From NCBI RefSeq assembly GCF_004115085.1, contig NZ_QXJP01000003.1, positions 62,001 to 126,000 of the forward strand: a stretch of 64,000 nt of DNA, in the 5' to 3' direction. This document shows positions 26,944-35,792 of the stretch, one piece after another; within the stretch, counting starts at the first letter, position 1; the number at the start of each line of letters is the position of its first letter. Made by a program: the position numbers and the translations under genes. The DNA comes from Longirhabdus pacifica. Lineage in GTDB: Bacteria > Bacillota > Bacilli > Paenibacillales > DSM-105158. The notes below the pieces were generated by a model. That model was not told where the DNA came from. It saw only the letters and a program-made list of their open reading frames with translations, and ran no database searches.

Positions 26944-27082
26944 TTGTCTTCCCTCCTATTATTCAATTTTGAATTTTAAGTTTCAAAGGTTAATTCTCAT
27001 CTATATTGTGAATACCGATTTATTTTCTTAACGATATGAAACATTTTTTTATTTTTGAAACCACATATGTAAACTTTTAAAA

Positions 27083-27137
27083 ACAACCTATTCTGTTATC
27101 TCCATCACACGATGTTGAGACAAACAAAACAGGTTGC
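27083..27137 (-). terminator. terminator/hairpin between rpsO and pnp
   Basis: Long imperfect stem on the minus strand: GCAACCTGTTTTG pairs with CAGAATAGGTTGT around a ~29-base loop, followed by TTTTT. Such rpsO-pnp hairpins are often partial terminators and RNase targets. Confidence 0.65.
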
Positions 27138-27145
27138 TTTGTTTC

Positions 27146-27415
27146 CTATCGACGTAGGCCGAGTTTTTCGATCAACGTTCTATAACGGTTGACATCTTTG
27201 TTTCGTAAGTAAGCTAATAATTTTCTACGCTGACCTACCATTTTCAACAATCCGCGACGGGAATGATGATCTTTTTTATGTGTGCGAAAATGTTCAGTCA
27301 GATTGTTAATGTTTTCCGTAAGGATAGCGATTTGTACCTCTGGAGATCCTGTATCTGATTCGTGCACCTTAAATTCTTCAATGATCTGTTGTTTACGCTC
27401 TTGTGCTATTGCCAT
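27146..27415 (-). CDS. rpsO: 30S ribosomal protein S15
   Basis: Small-subunit protein that binds the 16S central domain, 89 aa. [19 protein letters not shown] and the [19 protein letters not shown] signature are present. A GTG three codons earlier overlaps the GGAGGTG site, so ATG 27415 is preferred and gives the family N-terminus. A promoter and ~100-base leader precede it, typical of S15 autoregulation. Confidence 0.97.
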   Translation of the reverse strand: MAIAQERKQQIIEEFKVHESDTGSPEVQIAILTENINNLTEHFRTHKKDHHSRRGLLKMVGQRRKLLAYLRNKDVNRYRTLIEKLGLRR

Positions 27416-27520
27416 CCTGTTCACCTCCTTATTAATATAATCGCCACTAGCCTAGAAAACGCCGGAGTGGATCGATATTCCAAGCTACGGTTCTACAAAG
27501 CATGAAATACAACGCCATTA

Positions 27521-27549
27521 ATTATAGCAAATAGAATGAAGAAAGTAAA
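27521..27549 (-). promoter_or_regulatory. sigma-A promoter of rpsO
   Basis: TTTACT, 17-base spacer, TATAAT with a TGC in front (extended -10) on the minus strand. The ~100-base leader down to rpsO contains short pairing segments such as TGGA/TCCA and may hold the S15 binding site. Confidence 0.65.
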
Positions 27550-27582
27550 TGAATAAAGGACTAGCCTAAAAAAATAATATTA

Positions 27583-27714
27583 TATAAGTTGAATGAACTT
27601 ATTAAACCAACTTATTACCACAATGCATAAGATGGAGAAATCTCCACATCACACGCTTTACGCCTGGCTACTGAGGCGTAAAATTGTATTAAATTATTTC
27701 TTCATCTTATATAG
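27583..27714 (+). repeat. structured dispersed repeat, copy B (partner at 20004-20132)
   Basis: In the plus orientation it has the same parts as copy A: left end TATAAGTTGAATGA, outer arms ATAAGATGGAGAAAT (27627-27641) and ATTTCTTCATCTTAT (27696-27710), and an inner hairpin TTTACGCCT, loop GGCTACTG, AGGCGTAAA (27657-27682). It ends exactly at the base next to the ribF stop codon, but is inverted relative to copy A and to the flanking genes. The short terminal match TATAAG/CTTATA suggests mobile-element-like ends. Confidence 0.8.
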
Positions 27715-28653
27715 TTAACAAGATAATGACATTTGCTTTACTTTTTTAATGTCTTCATTAATTTGCAAAACAAGCTCATCTATAGAAGAAAACTTTTTCT
27801 CATCTCTTACAAACTCCATAAGCTCTACATGTATTTCTTGGCCATAGATGGACTCATTAAAGTTAAATAAATGGACTTCAACACTTTTCGCTTCATGGTC
27901 TGATTTAAATGTAGGTCGATTCCCTATGTTCATGATGGCTTCATAAGCTTTATCATCGATGACAGCGGTGACAGCATATACACCATTTTTAGGCAGCACA
28001 TAAGACTCGACTAACTGTAAATTTGCTGTAGGAAAACCAATTTGCCTTCCTCTTGCATCTCCATGTATTACTGTGCCAACGATAGCGTAAGGCCTTCCTA
28101 AGTAATTGGTTACGGCTTTGATTTCTCCTTGGGATAACAACTCTCTTATTGACGTACTAGACACTTTCATTGCATCTAATTGAAATGAATCCACTACGCT
28201 AACATCTACGTCGCTACCGCACAAATCACGCAATGTTTGCACTGTTCCCGCTCCTCGATGACCAAATCGAAAATCAAATCCAACTACGACTGCTTTAAGT
28301 GATAATTTGTTGAGCACTTGATGGACAAATTGATCTGGCGTAAGCTTCGCAAAAGATGCATTAAAATGTATAACATAAGTATAGTCAATTCCAAGCTGTT
28401 TCAATCTTTTCATTTTATCTTGAAAAGGGGCAAGGCTTCTTGCATACATGGATTTGCCAAGTACTTCTCTCGGATGAGGATGAAAAGTCATCACCGCACT
28501 TTTTGCTCCGCATTGTTTGGCCTTCCTTTGTGCTTGTCCAATCACTTGTTGATGACCACGATGAATGCCATCGAAGTCCCCAATAGCAATCACTTGGTCT
28601 TCAACGGGAAAATCAGATAACGATATAGGATAGTTTAAATGAATTATTTCCAT
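27715..28653 (-). CDS. ribF: Bifunctional riboflavin kinase/FAD synthetase
   Basis: Makes FMN and then FAD from riboflavin. The 312 aa hold an N-terminal nucleotidyltransferase domain with GDFDGIHRGHQQVI (about 27-40) and TFHPHPREVL, an SSTSIRELL-like segment (VSSTSIRELLSQGEI), and a C-terminal kinase domain with GDARGRQIGFPTANL. It lies between truB and rpsO as in B. subtilis (ribC). No clear terminator of its own is seen apart from the dispersed repeat that begins at the stop codon. Confidence 0.95.
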   Translation of the reverse strand: MEIIHLNYPISLSDFPVEDQVIAIGDFDGIHRGHQQVIGQAQRKAKQCGAKSAVMTFHPHPREVLGKSMYARSLAPFQDKMKRLKQLGIDYTYVIHFNASFAKLTPDQFVHQVLNKLSLKAVVVGFDFRFGHRGAGTVQTLRDLCGSDVDVSVVDSFQLDAMKVSSTSIRELLSQGEIKAVTNYLGRPYAIVGTVIHGDARGRQIGFPTANLQLVESYVLPKNGVYAVTAVIDDKAYEAIMNIGNRPTFKSDHEAKSVEVHLFNFNESIYGQEIHVELMEFVRDEKKFSSIDELVLQINEDIKKVKQMSLSC

Positions 28654-28735
28654 CTTTCATACACCTAAATTCTTTCAAAAGTATGATGTTTCTTATAAGT
28701 AAAGGAATATGTCATTCCAGCATACGATTTCGACA

Positions 28736-29662
28736 CTAAGAAAAAACTTTAACAGGAACGATGAGCTGTTCGTTGCTGCGGCGTTCATAGATCCCTAGAA
28801 ACTTTTCCGATCCGTACAGACGAATACATAAAGTATCTTCGTCTACATCCTTTGTTGGGTCGCCTTTATGGACAGCATGTAAAGGAATTTTTTGTCCTTG
28901 CAATGCTTTCCGTTCATATTGGTTGTTAATATGATAGGCTGGTATATGCTTTATCGCTTTGTCCGTTGGAATAAGGGAGTGATTCCAATCCTCATTTTCC
29001 ACTTGCTCTGCTAGTTGTTCTAATGTAATGGCCTCGTTAGCAGTGATATTACAAGACACCGTTCGCACCAGCTTCGTCATAACTGCCGGCAACCCTAATT
29101 TTTTTCCAATATCATAACACAACGTGCGGATGTACGTTCCTTTCGAACAATCCACTCTGAGTGATATTTTCGGATGGTCTGCATGTAGCTGATGATGTAT
29201 GAGATCACAACGATGAATCGTCACTTCTCTCGCTTTTCTTTCCACCGTCTTCCCTTCTCGGGCTAATTCATATAGTTTCTTTCCGTTTACTTTTAAAGCA
29301 GAATACATAGGGGGTACTTGCTCTATCACACCAGAAAAATGAGCTAAGGCTTGTTCCACTTTTTCCAAGGATAGCTCTACTTTACTTACGCTGTTTATCA
29401 CTTCGCCAGATAGATCCTGTGTATCTGTTTCTATGCCGAACATCATTTCAGCTTCGTACTGCTTCGGCAATTGTTGCATATATTCAACCACTCTCGTTGC
29501 TCTACCAATACATATAGGGAGAACGCCTGTCACTTGGGGATCTAGTGTACCCGTATGCCCGACTCTTTTCATAGAGATGATTCTTCTTACCTTAGCAACA
29601 ACGTCGTGCGATGTCATGCCTGCTGGTTTCCAAATCGGTATTACGCCTTCAAATTCATTCAT
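28736..29662 (-). CDS. truB: tRNA pseudouridine(55) synthase TruB
   Basis: Modifies U55 in the tRNA T-loop. The 308 aa include the catalytic HTGTLDPQVTGVLPICIG motif (Asp near residue 40), PPMYSALKVNGKKLYELAR and SKGTYIRTLCYDIG. The start overlaps the nrnA stop by four bases (ATGA). Confidence 0.95.
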   Translation of the reverse strand: MNEFEGVIPIWKPAGMTSHDVVAKVRRIISMKRVGHTGTLDPQVTGVLPICIGRATRVVEYMQQLPKQYEAEMMFGIETDTQDLSGEVINSVSKVELSLEKVEQALAHFSGVIEQVPPMYSALKVNGKKLYELAREGKTVERKAREVTIHRCDLIHHQLHADHPKISLRVDCSKGTYIRTLCYDIGKKLGLPAVMTKLVRTVSCNITANEAITLEQLAEQVENEDWNHSLIPTDKAIKHIPAYHINNQYERKALQGQKIPLHAVHKGDPTKDVDEDTLCIRLYGSEKFLGIYERRSNEQLIVPVKVFS

Positions 29663-30642
29663 TTTTGAATAACCTGCCTACATTTTTCTAATACGGTCAA
29701 CGTTGCTTTTTCTAATGAAGTATGTAACGTTGCGCCTGCAGCATTTTTATGACCACCACCGCCGAAATAAGAGGCAATTTCCGCAACATCAGCTTTTCCA
29801 TTGGAACGTAGACTAATTTTTATCTCATCGTCGCCGTATTGTTTGAATAGAACAGCTACCTCTACCCCTTCCACATTCCTTGGCAAGTTGACTAATCCCT
29901 CGCTATCCGAAAATGATGCATTCACCAAGGATAAATCCGATTTGGTAATCGTAATCCAACCTAATGATCCATCATCATCAAATGTTAACGTAGTTAATGC
30001 ATGTTTTAGCAGCTGTATCTGTGAGAAGGTCATTTGTTCCAACAGTGCTTGTGCAAAATAATGGGCATCAATGCCAAGTGAAATCAAATGGGACGCAATC
30101 TGCATCACTTTAGCTGTCGTATTCGCATAGCGAAATCCACCTGTATCTGTTAATAAACCAATGTAGATGCATGTTGCGAGAGGTAAGTTCCACTCCAATG
30201 ATATGACATCCATCAGATCATAGATGATTTCAGTTGTAGATGCAGCAGAAGGACAAATGATATTGACTGTCCCGTATGCATCATTCGTTGGGTGGTGATC
30301 AATGTTAAGAACAGGCAACTTGCCTATGATTTGCTCATGACAAGAACCCATTCGCATTTGATCTGCACAATCTACTGCAATGACAGCATCAAATGGCTGC
30401 AATGTCATGAAATCTTCGTTCCATACCTTCACTTGATCTGCATTTGGTATGACACTTAATTTGTTAGGAATAACATCTTGATTCACTAACTGATATGTTT
30501 TATTCATGGCTTGTAGCATATAGCTGATGGCGCATGTAGAACTGACAGCATCACCATCAGGATTTACGTGAGATATCACTAAAAAATGATGATGATCTGT
30601 CATAAATTGCGCCGCTTCTTTAAAGGAAGAATGCAGTGTCAT
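29659..30642 (-). CDS. nrnA: DHH-family oligoribonuclease/pAp phosphatase (NrnA-like)
   Basis: Degrades very short RNAs and 3',5'-bisphosphonucleotides in characterised homologues. The 327 aa show SHVNPDGDAVSS near residue 30, VDCAD, the DHH motif in NIDHHPTNDAYG, and the DHHA1 motif GGGGHKNAAGA at the C-terminus. The frame can begin at GTG 30657, but GGAG with nine-base spacing favours ATG 30642 (MTLHSSFKEAAQ). In B. subtilis the orthologue (ytqI) lies elsewhere; here it is in the rbfA-truB operon. Confidence 0.9.
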   Translation of the reverse strand: MTLHSSFKEAAQFMTDHHHFLVISHVNPDGDAVSSTCAISYMLQAMNKTYQLVNQDVIPNKLSVIPNADQVKVWNEDFMTLQPFDAVIAVDCADQMRMGSCHEQIIGKLPVLNIDHHPTNDAYGTVNIICPSAASTTEIIYDLMDVISLEWNLPLATCIYIGLLTDTGGFRYANTTAKVMQIASHLISLGIDAHYFAQALLEQMTFSQIQLLKHALTTLTFDDDGSLGWITITKSDLSLVNASFSDSEGLVNLPRNVEGVEVAVLFKQYGDDEIKISLRSNGKADVAEIASYFGGGGHKNAAGATLHTSLEKATLTVLEKCRQVIQK

Positions 30643-30643
30643 A

Positions 30644-30994
30644 TTAATTGTCTCCACGGTTTAAATCTTTAAGTAAATGCTCGATACGACTTCCGTAATC
30701 GATAGATGCATCTATTTTAAAAGATATTTCTGGAGTATGTCTTAATCGAATTCTTTTTCCAACTTCACGACGAATAAATCCCATCGCTTGCTGCAAAGCT
30801 TCTAATGTCTGTTGTTGTTCCTGCTCATTGCCTAAAACACTTAAATACACTTTAGCTAGGGAGAGATCATTGGTTACATCTACTCCCGTTACCGTCACAA
30901 AACCAACTCTTGGATCTTTGATTTCGGAACGTAATATTTCGCTAAGTTCTTTTTTTAATTGTTCTCCGACACGATTTGAGCGAATGTTGCTCAT
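30644..30994 (-). CDS. rbfA: 30S ribosome-binding factor A
   Basis: Late 30S assembly factor, 116 aa. It has a KH-like fold with the typical [20 protein letters not shown] start, [13 protein letters not shown] and [19 protein letters not shown] three codons earlier overlaps GAGGTG, so ATG 30994 is preferred. It lies 11 bases after infB; the ylxP gene that separates them in B. subtilis is absent. Confidence 0.95.
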   Translation of the reverse strand: MSNIRSNRVGEQLKKELSEILRSEIKDPRVGFVTVTGVDVTNDLSLAKVYLSVLGNEQEQQQTLEALQQAMGFIRREVGKRIRLRHTPEISFKIDASIDYGSRIEHLLKDLNRGDN

Positions 30995-31005
30995 GTCTGT
31001 CACCT

Positions 31006-33408
31006 CTATCTTTCAACAGTCTCCATAACGAAAGCTTCAATAATATCTTGCTCTTTCATATCGTTAAAGTTTTTGATGGATATTCCGCATTCGTAACCTT
31101 GTGCAACTTCTTTAGCGTCATCCTTAAAGCGTTTTAATGCGTCTAGCTCACCTTCATAAATGACAATACCTTGACGGATAAGGCGTACTTCAGCGTTACG
31201 AACGATTTTACCTTGAGTAACCATGCAACCAGCAACGGTACCCACTCTACTAATTTTAAATATGTTACGTACTTCAGCTTGACCGACTACTTTTTCTTCA
31301 TATTCTGGATCAAGCATCCCTTTCATTGCGCCTTCAATCTCTTCAATCACGTTGTAAATGATGCGATGAAGACGAATGTCTACCTGTTCTTGCTCCGCTG
31401 TCATTTTAGCAGCAGGCTCTGGACGAACGTTGAACCCGATAACGATAGCATTGGAAGCAGAAGCAAGTATGATGTCTGATTCTGCAATCGCTCCAGCACC
31501 CGTATGAATGATTTTAACACGAACACCCTCAATGTCGATTTTCTCTAGGGATCCACGAAGTGCTTCTACTGAACCTTGCACATCACCTTTAATAATAACA
31601 GGAAGTTCTTTCATTTCGCCTTCTTTAATTTGTTGATAAAGATCATCCAACGTCACTCGGCTAGACTTGCTAAGATCAGATTCTCTTTGGTTAATTGCTC
31701 TTTTGTCTGCAATTTCCCTTGCTTTTCTTTCGTCTTCAAAGGCAATAATTCTGTCCCCAGCTTGAGGAACTTCGGTTAGACCTGTTAACTCAACTGGTGT
31801 GGAAGGTGGAGCTACTTTTAATCTTCTTCCTTTATCATTGATCATCGCTCTAACTCTACCAAAGCAATTTCCAGCTACAAAAGGATCTCCAACGTGCAGT
31901 GTACCTTCTTGTACTAACACTCTCGCTACTGCACCTTTTCCTTTATCCAATTCAGCCTCAATGACTGTACCTCTTGCAGGCTTATCTGGGTTTGCTTTTA
32001 GTTCCTGTACTTCTGCAACGAGTAGAATCATTTCTAGAAGTTCATCTAGACCCGTACGAGCTTTGGCTGATACATTAACGAAAATCGTTTCTCCGCCCCA
32101 CTCTTCCGGCACTAATTCATATTCTGTTAGTTCTTGTTTAATTTTATCTGGATTTGCTTCTGGCTTATCAATTTTGTTCACTGCAACGATGATTGGTACA
32201 TTAGCCGCTTTAGCATGGTTGATTGCTTCTACGGTTTGTGGCATTACGCCATCATCTGCTGCAACGACAAGAATGGTAATATCCGTTACTTTGGAACCTC
32301 TAGCACGCATCGTTGTAAACGCTTCGTGTCCAGGTGTATCTAAAAATGAAATTTTCTTTTTATTTATTTCAACTTGATAAGCACCGATATGCTGGGTAAT
32401 TCCACCTGCTTCTCCAGCCGTAACTTCTGTATGACGAATAGCATCAAGTAAAGTCGTTTTACCGTGATCGACGTGTCCCATAATCGTCACAACTGGTGGA
32501 CGCTCTTTCAAGTTAGCTTCATTTTCTACGACTTCTTCCATTTCAAACGGATCTTCTTCCACTGGGAGTTTCAAGTCCACTTCTACTTTGTACTCATCTG
32601 CAATAAGCTGAATCGTATCTAAATCCACTTCTTGGTTTATGTTGACCATCGTTCCCATCAACATCAATTTTTTGATGACATCGGATGCGTCTTTATGCAA
32701 TATTTTAGCTAGCTCACCGACTGTCATTGGCCCACGAACAATAATTTTTTTCGGTGTATTGTCCACTTTTTCTACTGGCTTTGATGGTACTCTATTTCTT
32801 TTGTTTCCTTGCTTGTAGTTGTTTTTGTTTCTACGGTTATTTTTATTTTGGCCGAATTGATTCCTTTGACCTTGACCTTGATTTTGTTTGGTTTTCGTTG
32901 GAGTAGTTTTATTCACATTATGCCTCACTTGCTCAGAATTTGATGATGCTCTATTATCTTGTTTTACTGGTTCTGTTTGTTTGGATTGTTTCGTTTGGTT
33001 TGAACTTGCAGGTACCGTTGTATGTTTATGTTGCCCTTTTGCCTGTGGTGTACTCTTATTCACTCTATAATCAGTTTTAACCTCTTTTTGCTTTTTAATT
33101 TCTACTTTTTCTGGTTTGCTCTGTACCTTTTTGTCTTTCACCGGGTTTTCTTTTACTGGAACAGATGCTTTTTTCTGATCTACTTTTGGTGTAGGTGTAC
33201 TGTTAGATGATGCGTTCTCAGTGCTTTTTGGGGCATTGTCTTTAATATTTTTAAAGAACTGTTCTACTTTACTAATTTGAGTTTCTTCGATAACGCTCAT
33301 ATGATTGGCAACGGGGATGTCTAATCTTTTAAGAATCGATATGATTTCTTTACTGCTCATATTTAATGATTTGGCGTATTCATATACTCTACGTTTTCCG
33401 TTAGTCAA
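31006..33408 (-). CDS. infB: Translation initiation factor IF-2
   Basis: GTPase that places fMet-tRNA on the 30S subunit. The 800 aa begin with an IF2N domain ([20 protein letters not shown]). A basic, Q/N/K-rich low-complexity region (about 70-215) and a second IF2N domain follow. The G domain carries GHVDHGKTT (near residue 311), DTPGHEAF and NKIDKP, and domains II-IV follow. The start is TTG, eight bases after GGAGGTG and overlapping the ylxQ stop as TTGA. It is part of the rimP-nusA-rnpM-ylxQ-infB-rbfA operon. Confidence 0.96.
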   Translation of the reverse strand: MTNGKRRVYEYAKSLNMSSKEIISILKRLDIPVANHMSVIEETQISKVEQFFKNIKDNAPKSTENASSNSTPTPKVDQKKASVPVKENPVKDKKVQSKPEKVEIKKQKEVKTDYRVNKSTPQAKGQHKHTTVPASSNQTKQSKQTEPVKQDNRASSNSEQVRHNVNKTTPTKTKQNQGQGQRNQFGQNKNNRRNKNNYKQGNKRNRVPSKPVEKVDNTPKKIIVRGPMTVGELAKILHKDASDVIKKLMLMGTMVNINQEVDLDTIQLIADEYKVEVDLKLPVEEDPFEMEEVVENEANLKERPPVVTIMGHVDHGKTTLLDAIRHTEVTAGEAGGITQHIGAYQVEINKKKISFLDTPGHEAFTTMRARGSKVTDITILVVAADDGVMPQTVEAINHAKAANVPIIVAVNKIDKPEANPDKIKQELTEYELVPEEWGGETIFVNVSAKARTGLDELLEMILLVAEVQELKANPDKPARGTVIEAELDKGKGAVARVLVQEGTLHVGDPFVAGNCFGRVRAMINDKGRRLKVAPPSTPVELTGLTEVPQAGDRIIAFEDERKAREIADKRAINQRESDLSKSSRVTLDDLYQQIKEGEMKELPVIIKGDVQGSVEALRGSLEKIDIEGVRVKIIHTGAGAIAESDIILASASNAIVIGFNVRPEPAAKMTAEQEQVDIRLHRIIYNVIEEIEGAMKGMLDPEYEEKVVGQAEVRNIFKISRVGTVAGCMVTQGKIVRNAEVRLIRQGIVIYEGELDALKRFKDDAKEVAQGYECGISIKNFNDMKEQDIIEAFVMETVER

Positions 33409-33737
33409 TACTTGTTCACCTCCGCTAATTGAGCAATACAGTTATGTATCATTTTTGCAAATCCTGCATCCATAACTGCTGCTGTCGCACGTTCACTCTT
33501 ACCCGTGCTGTTTCCTATCTCTTCCATTGTCATGTATTCAAAGAGAGGAATATCGTAACTTTTACATTTATCCATTACCTTTTTCTTCGTACCATCCGAA
33601 GCGTCGGTAGATAAAATCACAAGTTTTGCTTGCTTGTTTCTAATCGCTTGCATTACTTTTTCATCACCTGTCACACATTTACTTGCTCTTGTTGCTAGAC
33701 CCAGATGTGAAATGACTTTATGTTTGATTTCCACCAT
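33405..33737 (-). CDS. ylxQ: L7Ae-family RNA-binding protein YlxQ
   Basis: Probable kink-turn RNA-binding protein of 110 aa. The core reads [36 protein letters not shown] and [12 protein letters not shown]. The frame can open nine codons earlier, but AGGTG with six-base spacing favours ATG 33737 ([13 protein letters not shown]). It overlaps rnpM at its start and infB at its end. Confidence 0.9.
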   Translation of the reverse strand: MVEIKHKVISHLGLATRASKCVTGDEKVMQAIRNKQAKLVILSTDASDGTKKKVMDKCKSYDIPLFEYMTMEEIGNSTGKSERATAAVMDAGFAKMIHNCIAQLAEVNKY

Positions 33738-34038
33738 GGTTTTCACCTGCGCTCTCACAAGCATATTTTTGTGGAACGGCAGCTAGTTGATGAACAATAT
33801 GTTCATATTGTTCCGCAGATATGCGAGTATTTAATGACCGCTCGATACACTTTGTATTTTTCATGAGTTCGATGCTTTTTGGTGAACCACAAATATAAGC
33901 ACCACGGCCATTTTTTTTACCCGTTGTATCCACTAACACTTCATCATCGCTTGTTTTCACAATACGTATGAGCTGCCTCTTTGGCACCATCGCTTGACAT
34001 GCTACACATTTCCGTAATGGTACACGTTTTGTCTTCAT
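33718..34038 (-). CDS. rnpM: RnpM (YlxR) RNA-binding regulator
   Basis: YlxR-family protein of 106 aa; the B. subtilis homologue binds and modulates RNase P. The signature RKCVACQAMVPKRQLIRIV and GRGAYICGSPKSIE are present. The C-terminal tail runs about 20 residues into the ylxQ reading region. Strong AAGGAGG ribosome binding site. Confidence 0.92.
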   Translation of the reverse strand: MKTKRVPLRKCVACQAMVPKRQLIRIVKTSDDEVLVDTTGKKNGRGAYICGSPKSIELMKNTKCIERSLNTRISAEQYEHIVHQLAAVPQKYACESAGENHGGNQT

Positions 34039-34071
34039 TGTAACAACCTCCTTCTTTCAAATGCAGTGATG

Positions 34072-35160
34072 TTAGTCATCCGACATCTGTGCAAAGAAAT
34101 CGTCACTATCGTCAAAATCGTCTTTTTCTGTAACTTGGCTAACACTTTTTATATCAATTTTCCAACCTGTCAATTTAGCAGCTAATCTTGCATTTTGACC
34201 TTTGATACCGATGGCTAAGGACAACTGATCATCTGGAACAATGACCCTCGCCATCTTATCGCCATCTAACACTTCAACCCGTGTTACTTTGGACGGGCTA
34301 AGCGAGTTTGCAATATACACTTCAATATCCTCAGACCAATTTACAATATCTATTTTTTCCCCATTCAGTTCTGTGACAATGGCCTGGACACGAGTACCCT
34401 TCTGACCAACACATGAACCGACTGGATCGACATCTGGATCTTTTGCGTATACCGCTATTTTCGAGCGATGTCCCGCTTCTCTTGCAACAGAACGTATTTC
34501 AACGGTTCCATCAAAAATTTCAGGAACTTCAAGCTCAAAAAGTCTTTTAAGCAGGCCAGGATGTGTACGAGATAACACAATTTGAGGCCCTTTGGTCGTA
34601 TTCTCTACTTTTGTAATGTACGCTTTAATACGATCGGCTTGTGAGAATCGATCGGTAGGCATCACTTCACTGCTTGGTAAAATCGCTTCCACCTTGCCGA
34701 GATCAATATAGTAGTTCCTTTGATCTGCGCGTTGAATAATGCCTGTTACGATGTCCTCTTCTTTGTCAATAAACGCTTCGTAGATCAATCCACGCTCTGC
34801 TTCGCGTATGCGCTGTGTTACGACTTGCTTCGCCGTTTGCGCTGCAATGCGGCCAAAATCTCTCGGTGTCACTTCAATTTCTACAATGTCATCCAACTGG
34901 TAGTGACCATTTATCGCCTGAGCAGCCTCCACCGTAATGTCTAATCTTGGATCGATCACTTCGTCTACTACTGTTTTACGAGCAAATACTTTGATCAAAC
35001 CGTTCTCACGATTAATATCGACGCGTACGTTTTGCGCTGTGTTAAAATTTCTTTTGTAACTGGAGATTAATGCCGCTTCTATCGCGTCAATTAATACATC
35101 TTTGCCAATACCTTTCTCTTTCTCTAGTTCAGACAAAGCATCCATAAAATCCGTATTCAT
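34072..35160 (-). CDS. nusA: Transcription termination/antitermination protein NusA
   Basis: RNA-polymerase-associated factor, 362 aa. An N-terminal domain (1-125) contacts polymerase, then come an S1 domain (IVTGIIQRADQRNYYIDLGK) and two KH domains (VGSCVGQKGTRVQAIVTELN; AIGIKGQNARLAAKLTGWKI). The short acidic tail (KDDFDDSDDFFAQMSDD) ends the protein; there is no extra C-terminal repeat, as usual for Bacilli. The ribosome binding site is AGGAGGA. Confidence 0.96.
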   Translation of the reverse strand: MNTDFMDALSELEKEKGIGKDVLIDAIEAALISSYKRNFNTAQNVRVDINRENGLIKVFARKTVVDEVIDPRLDITVEAAQAINGHYQLDDIVEIEVTPRDFGRIAAQTAKQVVTQRIREAERGLIYEAFIDKEEDIVTGIIQRADQRNYYIDLGKVEAILPSSEVMPTDRFSQADRIKAYITKVENTTKGPQIVLSRTHPGLLKRLFELEVPEIFDGTVEIRSVAREAGHRSKIAVYAKDPDVDPVGSCVGQKGTRVQAIVTELNGEKIDIVNWSEDIEVYIANSLSPSKVTRVEVLDGDKMARVIVPDDQLSLAIGIKGQNARLAAKLTGWKIDIKSVSQVTEKDDFDDSDDFFAQMSDD

Positions 35161-35189
35161 GCTTTCTAAATCCTCCTCAATCCATTTTT

Positions 35190-35648
35190 CTAAAATAAAA
35201 TTGCCAAGCGGGCATTGGCTACTTTTCCTAATGGGATTTTATATGACTTTTTGTTTTCTTCTACAACAAATGTTTCTTCTTCGTATGCTGTAAGCGTGCC
35301 CTCGAATTCTTTTTTGCCAGTAATAGGTTCGTATGTTTTAATATAGACATGCTTTCCTACTGCTCTCAAATAATCTTTTTCATTCTTTAACGGGCGCTCT
35401 GCTCCAGGTGAAGATACTTCTAAAAAGTAAGCTTCTGTAATTGGATCGTCTTCGTCCAATTTTTCACTTATGTATTCACTTATTTGACCACAGTCATCTA
35501 TATCTACACCACCATCTTTATCGATGAAGATACGAAGAAAATAATTTTTACCTTCCTTCACATACTCGATGTCAACGAGTTCAAACTGATGTTCTGTAAG
35601 ATAAGGAGTGATCAAATCTTCAACTATGGTTTCAATCCGACGAGCCAT
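35190..35648 (-). CDS. rimP: Ribosome maturation factor RimP
   Basis: Needed for 30S maturation, 152 aa. It has the [18 protein letters not shown] and [18 protein letters not shown] signatures and a C-terminal SH3-like region. First gene of the nusA-infB operon, with a strong promoter and a leader hairpin upstream. Confidence 0.95.
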   Translation of the reverse strand: MARRIETIVEDLITPYLTEHQFELVDIEYVKEGKNYFLRIFIDKDGGVDIDDCGQISEYISEKLDEDDPITEAYFLEVSSPGAERPLKNEKDYLRAVGKHVYIKTYEPITGKKEFEGTLTAYEEETFVVEENKKSYKIPLGKVANARLAILF

Positions 35649-35684
35649 CCAATGTATCTCTCCTTTATTTTGGACAAAAGTTAA

Positions 35685-35702
35685 GAGTGGGTTTCCCCAC
35701 TC
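35685..35702 (-). promoter_or_regulatory. hairpin in the rimP-nusA leader
   Basis: Perfect 7-bp stem GAGTGGG/CCCACTC closed by a GAAA (GNRA) tetraloop on the minus strand, starting about 25 bases downstream of the predicted transcription start, followed by TTAACTTTTG. It may be an attenuator or protein/RNA contact site. No other terminator is seen between polC and this promoter. Confidence 0.6.
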
Positions 35703-35733
35703 CTCATGAATAAACTATCTTGTTCTATTGAAG

Positions 35734-35763
35734 ATTATAACATATGTTTATAACTTTTTACAA
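35734..35763 (-). promoter_or_regulatory. sigma-A promoter of the rimP-nusA-infB operon
   Basis: TTGTAA, 18-base spacer, TATAAT preceded by TGT (extended -10) on the minus strand, about 85 bases upstream of rimP. Confidence 0.75.
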
Positions 35764-35792
35764 CAGGGTTGGATTTGTACTACACACAGCGC

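Noticed and set aside
31799-32377. Plus-strand open frame of 192 codons opposite infB
   Set aside because: Shadow of the infB GTPase region; no ribosome binding site or family resemblance.
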